NCBI GenBank assembly: GCA_002011035.2
Contig: MTLY02000003.1
Coordinates: 427,194-491,193, forward strand
DNA: 64,000 nucleotides
Direction: 5' to 3'
Source of the DNA: Candidatus Hecatella orcuttiae
Lineage (GTDB): Archaea > Thermoproteota > Bathyarchaeia > Hecatellales > Hecatellaceae
This document shows positions 55,126 through 64,000 of this stretch, piece after piece (the stretch's first letter is position 1; every line of letters begins with the position of its first letter). The position numbers and the translations under genes were made by a program. Under the pieces are notes generated by a model. That model worked only from the letters and a program-made list of their open reading frames with translations, searched no databases and was not told the origin of the DNA.

Positions 55126-55995
55126 TTATTTGAACACGTATACTCCGGGAGCGTAGCGGCCTGCCGAGGTTTTCCTTCGGGAAATCAAATGCACTATCTG
55201 CCTTTTAGCCAAGTGCTCCACGATTCTTCTGTTAACCTCCTCCAATTCTAATTCACCGCTCAGCCAGGAGATGGGAATGTTGACGAAGGCGAATTTTACA
55301 GGAAACATATGCCGGGTTGATTTTGGAGCGAAAAGCTGACCTTTCTCCACGGTTTCCACCACTTCCTCCTTGGTAACCGGAGGAGTCATCATCATGGCGG
55401 TTACCCTATTGAGTTTGATCTTTTCTCCCGCATCCTGTTCGGTGTGATAGGTGACTTTAAAGCCTCTTGACTTGAATTGTGTTTCCGCCAGCTTTACAGC
55501 ATCGTAGGCTTCTTTGACTGTGGCTTCTTTTTGGCCTTGAACAGCGAAAGCCTTTCTCCAATTCGCCAAACCTAAAGTTGCCTTTCTCCCCTCCACAAGT
55601 CTGCTCACCTGTTCAAACGGTTTTTCCTCAGCTGTAAAGCCAAGTTTCTCCATTGTCGAAATCAATATTTCCAAAGTATTTTCCGCGGAGCCGGTGACCA
55701 TTCTATACCATCTGCCAATCTCCACCAAGTCACTGGAATAGTCTACGAAGCATACGGGGATGTAGCGGAAGTGAAGGTTTTTCACAGCCGCCACTCTGTG
55801 CATGCCGTCCAAGATAATGTGTGTCTTTGCATCTGCGATGATGGGATGTTTGATGCATCCGTCGGCTCTGATGACTTCTGTCAGTTTGCCCAAAAGATTC
55901 GGCAAGACTTCTTCGTGAAATTTCAGCCTGCTTCCTTCCTCCGCCGCAATCTCCAGATCGAGTAAAGGGTGGCGAACCTTAAATCCAGGGCTCAT
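55126..55995 (-). CDS. ParB/SerK-like protein (possible free-serine kinase family)
   Basis: HIILDGMHRVAAVKNLHFRYIPVCFVDY; TPPVTKEEVVETVEKGQLFAPKSTRHMFPV resembles the C-terminus of Thermococcus SerK. Confidence 0.65.
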   Translation of the reverse strand: MSPGFKVRHPLLDLEIAAEEGSRLKFHEEVLPNLLGKLTEVIRADGCIKHPIIADAKTHIILDGMHRVAAVKNLHFRYIPVCFVDYSSDLVEIGRWYRMVTGSAENTLEILISTMEKLGFTAEEKPFEQVSRLVEGRKATLGLANWRKAFAVQGQKEATVKEAYDAVKLAETQFKSRGFKVTYHTEQDAGEKIKLNRVTAMMMTPPVTKEEVVETVEKGQLFAPKSTRHMFPVKFAFVNIPISWLSGELELEEVNRRIVEHLAKRQIVHLISRRKTSAGRYAPGVYVFK

Positions 55996-56232
55996 CTAAC
56001 ATCTACCGCTCATTCCCGCATTCATGACGTAGGTAGCCTTGTACTTATTTTTTTAACCATTTCAGGAGGTCTTTCGACGAAATAACGTTTCCCAGAGAAA
56101 AGTTAAAAGTTTCGCCTAATGAAATTGAAGCGCTCATTGACGGCCTTTCAGTCAAAATTCTCTCTGCAAGTTCTTCCCCTGGGGAGAGTGTAAACAGTTC
56201 TCTTTTTATCAGTGTAGAGGTTTTGAATTCTC

Positions 56233-57492
56233 ATGATTGAAGCGAAGATATGCGGGATTGAAGTGGGCGATAATTTTCCAGTAGCCGTCATCGGGGCGAT
56301 AAATGTAAGCCCGGACTCTTTCTATAAAGGGTCGATAAAGCTGACCCGGGAAGAAATCGCCTTCCAAGCTGAAAAAATGGTGGGCGAGGGAGCAGCAGCC
56401 ATCGACCTAGGAGCCGTGTCCACGGCACCCTATCGGAAATTTGAGGAAATCCCCGTGGCTGTGGAGAAGGAAAGACTTGTCAACGCTATTAAGACTGTGA
56501 AGGCTGTTGTGGACGTGCCTGTTTCCGCCGACACTCGCCTGAGCGAGGTGGCTGAAGCTGCTCTTAACGTGGGAGCCGACATCATCAATGATGTCAGCGG
56601 TTTCAAATGGGATGGTAGGATGGCGGACATCGTAGCCGAATATGGGGCAGTCGCCTACTTGGCTGCTTGTGAAAGAAAACCGGGAGAAGGCGGGCCGGTG
56701 GGGAGAATCTTAGCGGCTTTGAAGGAAAGTCTGGAAATCGCCCAAGTCAAGGGTGTGGCTTTGGAGAAGCTGGTGGTAGACCCTGCCATAGGTTTTCTGA
56801 GGCCTCCCGACTATCCTTGGTATCTCTGGGATTGTTACGTGTTGGGGAACCTATTTCGGCTGAGGTCTTTGGGGAGACCTATCCTCGTGGCTGTTTCCAG
56901 AAAGTCTTTCATCGGGAAAATTCTGGGGCAAGAGCATCCAGAACAGAGACTTTACGGGTCCTTGGCCTCGGAGGCTGTAGCTGTGTACAATGGCGCCCAC
57001 ATGATCCGCACCCACGACGTAGCGGCTACCGTTGAAGCTGTAAGGATGGCGGAATCCATGAGGAGGAAAGTTTCCCTTAAAGCCTCCGGTAGAATCGAGG
57101 TGGAAACGGTGGCCGGTGCAGGGTTTAAAGATGATATGGCGGAAGAGATTAGAAAGCTGGGGGCTGCGGGTGCGGAAGCCCTAAGCCAAAAGGCGGTGTT
57201 TCGGGCGATAAAAGTGAAGAACCTGCCAACTCCTCTAGCCTTGCTCGTGAAACAGGAAATGTTGGCAGTAGGAGGCGACGCGGCGTTGCCAGAGTCCGCC
57301 CTAGTTTTTGGCGAAAAGGCTGTGGACGTTCTTCTGCTGGGTACCTTGGCTCAGTATAATGGGTTTATGGAAAAAATAAAGAGGGCTCCTTTCGAAGGCT
57401 GGAGGCTTGCTGAGGTTTTGCGAGAGTTATTGAAGCTTGAAGAAGAACATACCCTTTTGGGGACTCAGGCTGAGGGAAGCGCTTCCCCGTAG
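56233..57492 (+). CDS. Dihydropteroate synthase-related protein with C-terminal extension
   Basis: VIGAINVSPDSFYKGS, DLGAVSTAPY, SADTRLSEVAEAALNVGADIINDVSG, VSRKSFIGKILG. Confidence 0.88.
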   Translation: MIEAKICGIEVGDNFPVAVIGAINVSPDSFYKGSIKLTREEIAFQAEKMVGEGAAAIDLGAVSTAPYRKFEEIPVAVEKERLVNAIKTVKAVVDVPVSADTRLSEVAEAALNVGADIINDVSGFKWDGRMADIVAEYGAVAYLAACERKPGEGGPVGRILAALKESLEIAQVKGVALEKLVVDPAIGFLRPPDYPWYLWDCYVLGNLFRLRSLGRPILVAVSRKSFIGKILGQEHPEQRLYGSLASEAVAVYNGAHMIRTHDVAATVEAVRMAESMRRKVSLKASGRIEVETVAGAGFKDDMAEEIRKLGAAGAEALSQKAVFRAIKVKNLPTPLALLVKQEMLAVGGDAALPESALVFGEKAVDVLLLGTLAQYNGFMEKIKRAPFEGWRLAEVLRELLKLEEEHTLLGTQAEGSASP

Positions 57493-57498
57493 AGGGTT

Positions 57499-58296
57499 GT
57501 GCCCATGCAGCTTTTCAGTGTAAAGACCCCTCTAATCCGCCCCAAAGATAACCTTGTGGATATTCTACTTCGCAGCGTGAAGAAGCAGGGCTTAAAGCTT
57601 CAGGAGGGAGACATCCTAGCGATATCTTCAAAGGTTCTCTCCTACGCGGAAGGCCGGGTGATTCGTATTGATGAAAAGCCTGCTTCCAAGGCGGCTAGAA
57701 AACTGGCGGAAAAATATTCTCTGGAGCCGGGGTTCGTGGAGTTGGTCATGGGAGAGGCGGAGGAGGTGTACGGAGGCGTCTACAGGGCGCTTCTCACCTT
57801 GAAGGACTCCCTTCTCCTACCCAACGCGGGCATCGACCATAAGAATGCTCCTCGAGGCCACGTTGTCCTTCTCCCTTCAAACCCGCAAAGGGCTGCGGAG
57901 AGGATCAGAGGCGAGCTTTTCCTTCGAACCGGTAAAAAAGTGGGGGTTCTCATCGTGGACAGTCACACCCTTCCCTTAAGGCTGGGGATCACAGGAATAG
58001 CCTTAGGGGTCGCTGGATTTAACGCCGTGGAAGACTGCCGAGGGAAACTGGACCTTTACGGTAAGCCTCTACTGATCACCCGGACGGCTGTGGCTGACAG
58101 TCTAGCCTCCGCCGCCAACCTGCTGATGGGAGAGACAGGAGAGCGAACTCCCGCGGTCATCATTCGGGGGGCGCCCGTTACCCTCAGGGAGAAAGCGAAC
58201 GTGAGGGAAACTCACATCAGCCCGAAAGAATGCCTTTACTTCAAAAGCTTCAAGCTGAAGCAGTATTACAAGAAGCGAAGCCGCCGGAAGGGCTGA
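57499..58296 (+). CDS. cofE: Coenzyme F420:L-glutamate ligase
   Basis: GDILAISSKVLSYAEGRVIRI, NAGIDHKNAPRGHVVLLPSNP, VGVLIVDSHTLPLRLGITGIALGVAGF. Confidence 0.93.
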   Translation: MPMQLFSVKTPLIRPKDNLVDILLRSVKKQGLKLQEGDILAISSKVLSYAEGRVIRIDEKPASKAARKLAEKYSLEPGFVELVMGEAEEVYGGVYRALLTLKDSLLLPNAGIDHKNAPRGHVVLLPSNPQRAAERIRGELFLRTGKKVGVLIVDSHTLPLRLGITGIALGVAGFNAVEDCRGKLDLYGKPLLITRTAVADSLASAANLLMGETGERTPAVIIRGAPVTLREKANVRETHISPKECLYFKSFKLKQYYKKRSRRKG

Positions 58297-58301
58297 AGGT
58301 T

Positions 58302-59210
58302 CTATTTTCTGAAGAAGTCGATGATCTTGTGGGCTATCAGAACGCTGGCGTTTCTTTGAGCCTCCTCAGTCTGTCCGCCTATGTGGGGAGTGCAGACCAC
58401 GTTGGGAAGTTTAGCCAGCTCCAAGTTGGTGGGGGGCTCGGTTTCATGGCAGTCCAGCCCGGCGCCGGCGACCTTGCCGGTTTTCAGGGCTTTGTACAAG
58501 GCTTTCTCGTCGATGAGCGCTCCCCTGGCTATGTTTATGATGATCACGCCGTCCTTCATCATGGCGAATTCTTTTTCCCCGATCATGTGGTAGGTTTCCG
58601 GAAGCAAGGTAGCGTGCAGAGTTATGATGTCTGAATTTCTCAGCAGCTCCTCCAAGGAGACAGCCTTCCCTCCCACCTCCTTCAGTGCAGCTTCGTTCAT
58701 GAAGGGGTCGTAGGCTAAAATATTCATCCCCAAGGTTTTGGCGATCTTCGCCACCCTAGAGCCTATCCGGCCGAAGCCTATCACTCCGAGGGTCTGGCCT
58801 TGAAGCTGACGGCCCATTATTTTACTTTTCAGCCACTCCCCCTTTTTGAGGGCGCTGTCGGCTAAGGGGATCTGCCTTGCCACAGCGATCATCAAGCCTA
58901 TGGTGAGTTCAGCTACGGCGTCGGTGACGGCTTCGGGGGATGTCAGCACCTTCGTCCTTTTGATGACCTCCGCATCTATGTTGTCCACTCCCACCCCCAC
59001 TCTTCCTATGACTTTCACCCTAGAATTTTCAGGAACCACGTCTTTGGTGACTTTCGTTCTGCTTCTCACGATCAAGGCATCATAGTCTCTAGCTATCTTC
59101 TCCAACTCTTCAGGCTTCAAATCCAGTTTCTCGTCGACGTCGAATCCAGCCTCCCTCAGCAGGTTTAGGCCTTCTTCATGAATTTTATCGCAGACCAGAA
59201 TTTTCACCAT
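58302..59210 (-). CDS. serA: D-3-phosphoglycerate dehydrogenase-like hydroxyacid dehydrogenase
   Basis: LIVRSRTKVTKDV, GVGVDNID, LGVIGFGRIGSRVAKIAKTLGM, NVVCTPHIGGQT. Confidence 0.9.
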   Translation of the reverse strand: MVKILVCDKIHEEGLNLLREAGFDVDEKLDLKPEELEKIARDYDALIVRSRTKVTKDVVPENSRVKVIGRVGVGVDNIDAEVIKRTKVLTSPEAVTDAVAELTIGLMIAVARQIPLADSALKKGEWLKSKIMGRQLQGQTLGVIGFGRIGSRVAKIAKTLGMNILAYDPFMNEAALKEVGGKAVSLEELLRNSDIITLHATLLPETYHMIGEKEFAMMKDGVIIINIARGALIDEKALYKALKTGKVAGAGLDCHETEPPTNLELAKLPNVVCTPHIGGQTEEAQRNASVLIAHKIIDFFRK

Positions 59211-59312
59211 CTCACCTGCCCTCCTGCGAAGTGTGCAATGCGGCTAACTGTGCTTCTCCAGTAGGATGGGTCTGCGGTGATATTATAGTTTTTTGGAAAC
59301 CCTGAATTATTT

Positions 59313-59888
59313 ATGGGTTCATCACCCTCCGATAAGCATGGAGGACGCAGGTTGGGCAGCGTGGAAAAAAGGCTTAGGCCGCTTAAAGAAAAGACCATCC
59401 CCCTGAAACCCATAGGCTTCGTCCGTTCGCCCCAAAAGGAGGGAACCGTCAAAGATCGAAGTTTAACCTCGGAGATTGTTTTAGAAAAAACCTACTCGGC
59501 GGGGCTGGAAGGCTTGGAGGGCTTCTCCCACCTCTACGTCATCTACTGGCTTCACAAAATCAGAGAAGCTCCCAAACTGAAGGTTCACCCTTGGGGAAGC
59601 CGGGAGATGCCTTTGCTGGGCGTTTTCGCCACCCGCTCCCCCAGCCGCCCTAATCCTCTGGGGCTGACCTTGGTTGAGCTTTTGGAGAGGGAAGACTGTG
59701 TGTTGAAGGTTCGAGGCTTGGACGCCTTAGACGGCTCCCCTGTGTTGGACTTGAAACCCTTCGACTTTTCGGATGTAGACGAATACCGGAAGGTCAGAGT
59801 TCCCGGTTGGTGGGTTAAAGCCAAACCTGAGAAGTGGAAAAAATGGAAGAAACTAGTAGGCGGCTCTAGAACCCATCCTCCACTATGA
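59313..59888 (+). CDS. trmO: TrmO/YaeB-family tRNA t6A37 N6-methyltransferase
   Basis: PIGFVRSPQKEG, GFSHLYVIYWLHK, GVFATRSPSRPNPLGLTLVELLE. Confidence 0.9.
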   Translation: MGSSPSDKHGGRRLGSVEKRLRPLKEKTIPLKPIGFVRSPQKEGTVKDRSLTSEIVLEKTYSAGLEGLEGFSHLYVIYWLHKIREAPKLKVHPWGSREMPLLGVFATRSPSRPNPLGLTLVELLEREDCVLKVRGLDALDGSPVLDLKPFDFSDVDEYRKVRVPGWWVKAKPEKWKKWKKLVGGSRTHPPL

Positions 59889-59902
59889 TATAACGGGAAA
59901 GT

Positions 59903-60724
59903 TCAGCCGACCCATAGCATTCTGAAGGCTATGAGGAGGAGGACGAGGCCGAAAATCCTCCGAAGCACCGGCGCCCCGGCCTTTTTCGAAATTCTAACTC
60001 CCACCTGCGCTCCTCCAAAGGCGCCTAAGCCCAGCGCTAAGGTGAGGGGGAGGTTGACGTGGCCTAGAGTCGAGTGAGCTGCGGCTCCGAAGGCGGAGGT
60101 GATGAGGCTGGTGAGGCTGGAGGTGGCTATGGCCACGTGGACAGGGACGCCTAAACCCAAGGTCATCAAGGGCACCTTAAGAAGCCCTCCGCCTATACCG
60201 GCTATGCCTGAAAGGAGGCCTACGGCGAACCCTCCGGCTAGTAGGGGGACAACGTTGACGGTGAATTCAAACTTCTTGTTCTCTCCGTCCACAAACAGCC
60301 GCCTCCACAACAGCGGCTTAGGGCTCAGCCTAGCGGGGAATATCCTCTTCCTCCAAAGGCTGAATCCCGTCAGCATACTGACCCCCGCGTAGGCGGCGAG
60401 AACTCCGAAAACTGTGCGCAGAACCGTCGGCTCCAAGAATCCGGTTAGGGAGGCTCCCAGAAAGGAGCCGGGAGCCGCGGCGGACTCTAGGAGGAGCCCC
60501 AGCTTGTAGTCTACGCGCTTCTGGTGGAAGTAGCTCAGCGTGGCTGAGGAGGTGGTGAAAAGGTTGGATGCCATGGAGGTTCCCACAGCCGAATGGATAG
60601 ACTGGCCGAGGAGAAAGTGAAGGTAGGGGACGAAGAGGAATCCTCCTCCCAGCCCCAGCATGCTGCCCAGTGTGCCTATGAGGACTCCGACGGTAAAAAT
60701 TAAGGCAGCGGCTTCCACGGGCAT
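59903..60724 (-). CDS. TauE/SafE-family sulfite/anion exporter
   Basis: LGSMLGLGGGFLFVPYLHFLLG; GLLSGIAGIGGGLLKVPLMTLGLGVPVHVAIATSSLTSL. Confidence 0.93.
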   Translation of the reverse strand: MPVEAAALIFTVGVLIGTLGSMLGLGGGFLFVPYLHFLLGQSIHSAVGTSMASNLFTTSSATLSYFHQKRVDYKLGLLLESAAAPGSFLGASLTGFLEPTVLRTVFGVLAAYAGVSMLTGFSLWRKRIFPARLSPKPLLWRRLFVDGENKKFEFTVNVVPLLAGGFAVGLLSGIAGIGGGLLKVPLMTLGLGVPVHVAIATSSLTSLITSAFGAAAHSTLGHVNLPLTLALGLGAFGGAQVGVRISKKAGAPVLRRIFGLVLLLIAFRMLWVG

Positions 60725-60772
60725 CTAAACCTTGCCTGAAATTTTCCTCAGCAGGGCGGAGAAAACCCGGAG

Positions 60773-60958
60773 TTACCTGACTTTGAGGGCGTACCTTCCC
60801 GCTCTGGTGATTCCCATCTTCTTCCCTATCTCGGACTTCTCCGGGTCGAGGATGATGAGAACTCCTGTGAAGTCGTCGGAGAGACTAGACTCCTTGCAGT
60901 TAGGGCAGATGTTGCCGTAGACGATGAGGTGGCATTTGACGCAGGCTCGCTCCTTCAC
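60773..60958 (-). CDS. spt4: Transcription elongation factor Spt4 (RpoE2)
   Basis: ACVKCHLIVYGNICPNCKESSLSDDFTGVLIILDPEKSEIGKKMGI. Confidence 0.96.
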   Translation of the reverse strand: MKERACVKCHLIVYGNICPNCKESSLSDDFTGVLIILDPEKSEIGKKMGITRAGRYALKVR

Positions 60959-61548
60959 TTTTTCTTCCCCTCCGCCTGCGGAGTTCGCTTCTCCGCTTCC
61001 CTCAGTTTTTTAACATCATCCCTGATCCACTCCAGCTTCCCCAGATAGGGCTGCCTCATGGTGATGCCTATCTTGCCGCTGGAGCCTCCTTTGGCTATGC
61101 TGATGGCTGTCACCCTCGCTCGAACCTTATCCCCGCTGGCCAGCTTCCTAAGGGTCTCCCTTCCCAGGAGGGTTCCTTGCTTTTCTTCGTAGACCACGTA
61201 GTCGTCGATTATCTGGGAGATGTGAAGCAGAGCCTCCACAGGGCCTATTCTCACGAAGGAGCCGAAGTCCCCGATTTCAACCACCTCCCCCTCGACGATC
61301 TCCTGAACTTCCGGCTTGTAGTTTAGGAGGGTGAAGGTTGCCGTGTGGTAGGTGCCTCCGTCCCCGGGAAGAATCTTGCCCACCGGGGATATCTCCACCG
61401 ACGTGACGGCGATGACGTAGCCTAGGTCCTTGCTGAGGATGCCCTCGTATTTCTTGCTCAACTCCTCCTCAGCTACCTTCTTCAGGTCGGAGCTGAACTT
61501 TTCCGGGGGAATCCTGACGATGTCTTGGCATTTCACAAGCTCAAACAT
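60955..61548 (-). CDS. rpoE1: DNA-directed RNA polymerase subunit E' (Rpo7)
   Basis: SKKYEGILSKDLGYVIAVTSVEISPVGKILPGDGGTYHTATF; S1-like domain. Confidence 0.96.
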   Translation of the reverse strand: MFELVKCQDIVRIPPEKFSSDLKKVAEEELSKKYEGILSKDLGYVIAVTSVEISPVGKILPGDGGTYHTATFTLLNYKPEVQEIVEGEVVEIGDFGSFVRIGPVEALLHISQIIDDYVVYEEKQGTLLGRETLRKLASGDKVRARVTAISIAKGGSSGKIGITMRQPYLGKLEWIRDDVKKLREAEKRTPQAEGKKK

Positions 61549-61983
61549 TTAGGCTACATACCCCTCCAAAACCAAACGGGTCTTCTCCCTCAAGAATACA
61601 ACAGGTAAACCTTTAGCGCGAAGCTGCCTTCTCAGCTTCGAGTCCCCTGTGGCCACCGGGCAGCCTAATGCTTCCGCAGCCCTGACCAAGTACTCGTCCA
61701 CAGACTCTCCGGGGAGCTTATTGAAATCAGCCTTCAGACAGCGCTCCGCTATTCTCAGGGCGTGGGCGGCCTTTCTTCCAAGGCCGGTCTCAGAGTTGGA
61801 AGCTATTTTTTCAACCTCCTCCAGCACCGGGGGCAAAACCACAGGTTCGACTTTCGTTGATAAAAGTCTCTCCAGTTCCTTAAATATATCTATTCTCCTA
61901 TGAGTTGGGAGAAAAAGGAAGCTGGAGTCCAACAGCACCTTTCTAGGCAAAGAGAAAACATTCACCCTTTCCCAGTTCGGCAA
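61549..61983 (-). CDS. PIN-domain (Fcf1-like) ribonuclease
   Basis: LLDSSFLFLPT, VDEYLVRAAEALGCPVATGDSKLRRQLRAKGLPVVFLR; linked to spt4-rpoE1. Confidence 0.88.
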   Translation of the reverse strand: MPNWERVNVFSLPRKVLLDSSFLFLPTHRRIDIFKELERLLSTKVEPVVLPPVLEEVEKIASNSETGLGRKAAHALRIAERCLKADFNKLPGESVDEYLVRAAEALGCPVATGDSKLRRQLRAKGLPVVFLREKTRLVLEGYVA

Positions 61984-62407
61984 GCTAAGGTAGTAACAGG
62001 CTATTAAATGTTTTGAAAACCTTGGTAAGCGTCTTCCCGAGTGAAACCCGCTGCTTCAGTTGCGGTTGCGGGGGAGAGGGATCAAAAACCGAGGAAAACC
62101 CTTTCCAGCTTCTACCAGGTCTTAAGCATTCTTTATGTTTTCCCTTCCCTCCCCTTCATGCCGTTGGCAGTTTATAAAGTTGCGAATCAAAATTCTTTCA
62201 TGAGAGTTCATTCGGTGAAGGAAATTCTTTATTGGAACGTCTTTAATTTTTCCCCAAGACTTCCCGATTTTTTTACAGGTTTATGCTAAGTGCGAAGATA
62301 GGATTCGCCTCCACCTTCTCATCGTTTCATCAAAGGTTTCATCCGTCCTTCTCCGTAAATTTTTATGTGATTCTTCAGTTTGATGAAAGAATGCGGAAGG
62401 ACTCCCG

Positions 62408-63226
62408 ATGGCTTTCTCAGGTTTCTTACGGAGGATGAAGCATCGCTCTTCCAACGCCCCTTCTCGCTCCAACGGGGCCGCCGCAGACAATTTCCTGTTC
62501 CTCCTCCCCCTAGGAGCCATCTTCGCAGGCTGGGAGGCCGCTGCGAGGCTGAACCTGTTTTTCGTTAAATTCGCGCCTTCCCCCTCTGAGATCCTCGCGG
62601 TTTTGTTCACCAACCTAGGCAATCCTGAATTCGTCTATCTTATCCTCCACAGCATGGCCAACTTGGTCTTAGGCATCATCATAGCCAGTGTTTTCGCCAT
62701 ACCCCTAGCCATCGGGACGGGGTTGAAGTCTCGGGTTGATTCCACGCTTACCCCTTTGGTGATGATAGTGGGAGCGCTGCCTGACCTGGCGCTTCTCCCT
62801 TTGATAGTCTTCTGGTTCGGCCCCGGGATGGCGGCCGCTGTGTTCATGGCCACTGTGGTGGCGTTTTTCCCCGTGTTCTTCACCGTGAGGGAGGGTGTGA
62901 AAGATATTCCTCAAGACTATTTCCATGTGGCGGAGATCTACAAGGCGAAAAAATACCAAGTCTACACCAAGCTGGTTTTCCCCGCTGTTTTGCCTCAGAT
63001 CGTAACTGGGGTGAGGTTGGCTTACGAGTTTCTATGGGAAATAGTCTTAGCCATAGAAATCATAGCCAGCATCCACGGCATAGGCTTCTTCATCAACCAC
63101 TCCGTTCAGGCTGAGTCTCTCACCCAAGCTTTCGCCGGCATCTTCGCCATCGGAGGCTTAGCCATCATCATTGACAGGACTGTCTTCCAGCGGCTGGAGA
63201 ACTACATCAGGAAGTGGCATGAATGA
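62408..63226 (+). CDS. ABC transporter permease (SsuC/TauC family)
   Basis: GLKSRVDSTLTPLVMIVGALPDLALLPLIVFWFGPG; VFPAVLPQIVTGVRLAYEFLWEIVLAIEI. Confidence 0.92.
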   Translation: MAFSGFLRRMKHRSSNAPSRSNGAAADNFLFLLPLGAIFAGWEAAARLNLFFVKFAPSPSEILAVLFTNLGNPEFVYLILHSMANLVLGIIIASVFAIPLAIGTGLKSRVDSTLTPLVMIVGALPDLALLPLIVFWFGPGMAAAVFMATVVAFFPVFFTVREGVKDIPQDYFHVAEIYKAKKYQVYTKLVFPAVLPQIVTGVRLAYEFLWEIVLAIEIIASIHGIGFFINHSVQAESLTQAFAGIFAIGGLAIIIDRTVFQRLENYIRKWHE

Positions 63227-64000
63227 CCGTGTGCTTGGAGGTTGAGAAGGTAACCAAGCACTTCCCCCATCGTAGGGAGAGAGTCTGCACCCTCCACGAG
63301 GTAACCTTCGACGTCCACGACAAAGAGTTCGTGTGCATCATCGGGCCCAGCGGCTGCGGGAAGTCCACGCTTCTCAAGATCATCGCCGGCTTAGATGCGC
63401 CCTCCACCGGGGAGGTCAGGCTTAGGGGTGAAAGCATCGAGGAGCCTCATCCCAAGATAAGCATGGTGTTCCAATCCTTCGCCCTTTTCCCTTGGAGGAC
63501 GGTGGTTCAAAACGTGGAATTCGGCCTTGAAGCCAGGGGAGTCCCCCGCCCTCAGAGGAGGAAAATCGCCCTCGAGCTTCTGGAAATGGTGGGATTGAAG
63601 GGTCTGGAGAACCTTTATCCCAAAGAGATTTCCGGGGGGATGAAGCAGAGAGTCGGCATTGCAAGGGCCTTAGCCGTCGACCCCGAGGTCATCCTGATGG
63701 ATGAGGCCTTCAGCGCGGTCGACGAATTTACGGCGCAGGTTTTGAGAAGCGAGGTTCTGGAGCTTTGGGAGGAGACGGAGAAAACCTTCCTGCTTGTTAC
63801 CCACAACCTGACGGAAGCCATAGAGATGGCTGACAGGATTATTGTCCTAAGTTCGAAGCCGGCTAGACTTAAGTGCAATGTCCCCGTCCACCTTAAGAGG
63901 CCTAGGAATAGGGGAGAACCCCGTTTCTTGAAGTTTCAAAAAGAACTTTTCGAATTGCTGAGGGAGGAGCTGGAGAACACCATCGTGAGGCATAAGCTCA
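63223..64000 (+). CDS. ABC transporter ATP-binding protein (SsuB/TauB family), truncated by window end
   Basis: Own translation: CIIGPSGCGKSTLLKIIAGL, SGGMKQRVGIARALA, VILMDEAFSAVD; open to position 64000; 4-nt overlap with the permease. Confidence 0.93.
   Translation, partial: MTVCLEVEKVTKHFPHRRERVCTLHEVTFDVHDKEFVCIIGPSGCGKSTLLKIIAGLDAPSTGEVRLRGESIEEPHPKISMVFQSFALFPWRTVVQNVEFGLEARGVPRPQRRKIALELLEMVGLKGLENLYPKEISGGMKQRVGIARALAVDPEVILMDEAFSAVDEFTAQVLRSEVLELWEETEKTFLLVTHNLTEAIEMADRIIVLSSKPARLKCNVPVHLKRPRNRGEPRFLKFQKELFELLREELENTIVRHKL

Noticed and set aside
62041-62289. 82-aa + strand ORF in the intergenic region before the permease
   Set aside because: No ribosome-binding context or recognisable domain; likely non-coding.
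62281-62622. 113-aa minus-strand ORF opposite the SsuC/TauC permease start
   Set aside because: Arg/Lys-rich antisense product with no domain; the permease frame is well supported.

Overview
The window is a gene-dense archaeal chromosomal segment. TFB, aIF5B, Spt4/RpoE1, L7Ae/S28e/L24e, a CdvA-like protein, a Sulfolobus-type proteasome beta subunit and archaeal aminoacyl-tRNA synthetases point to the TACK group, possibly Bathyarchaeia-like; this placement is inference. Most of the sequence is core metabolism and information processing: leuS, alaS, gltX, class II RNR, F420/tetrahydromethanopterin-type enzymes, a large cobalamin uptake/salvage block at 22.5-32.7 kb, idi2 and hppA. I saw no CRISPR array, IS element, rRNA or convincing tRNA. 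The most unusual locus is at 44.3-48.8 kb, between ndk and infB. It encodes a membrane polyferredoxin (NapH/NosR-like) fused to a CuA-type cupredoxin, a second stand-alone CuA-type cupredoxin and a His/Glu-repeat exported protein. An uncharacterised 284-aa protein is translationally coupled upstream, and the operon lies behind a promoter with two operator-like palindromes. No terminal oxidase or N2O reductase is visible nearby. Two apparent core enzymes lack key catalytic residues: the IscS-like protein has Asp in place of the PLP lysine, and the proteasome beta subunit has Ala at the Thr1 position. Other items include an unannotated 52-aa ORF behind a duplicated TATA-like box, several structured intergenic elements, and a glycoside-hydrolase-like gene inside the BtuFCD operon. 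Family calls are from reading the translations by eye; no searches were run.
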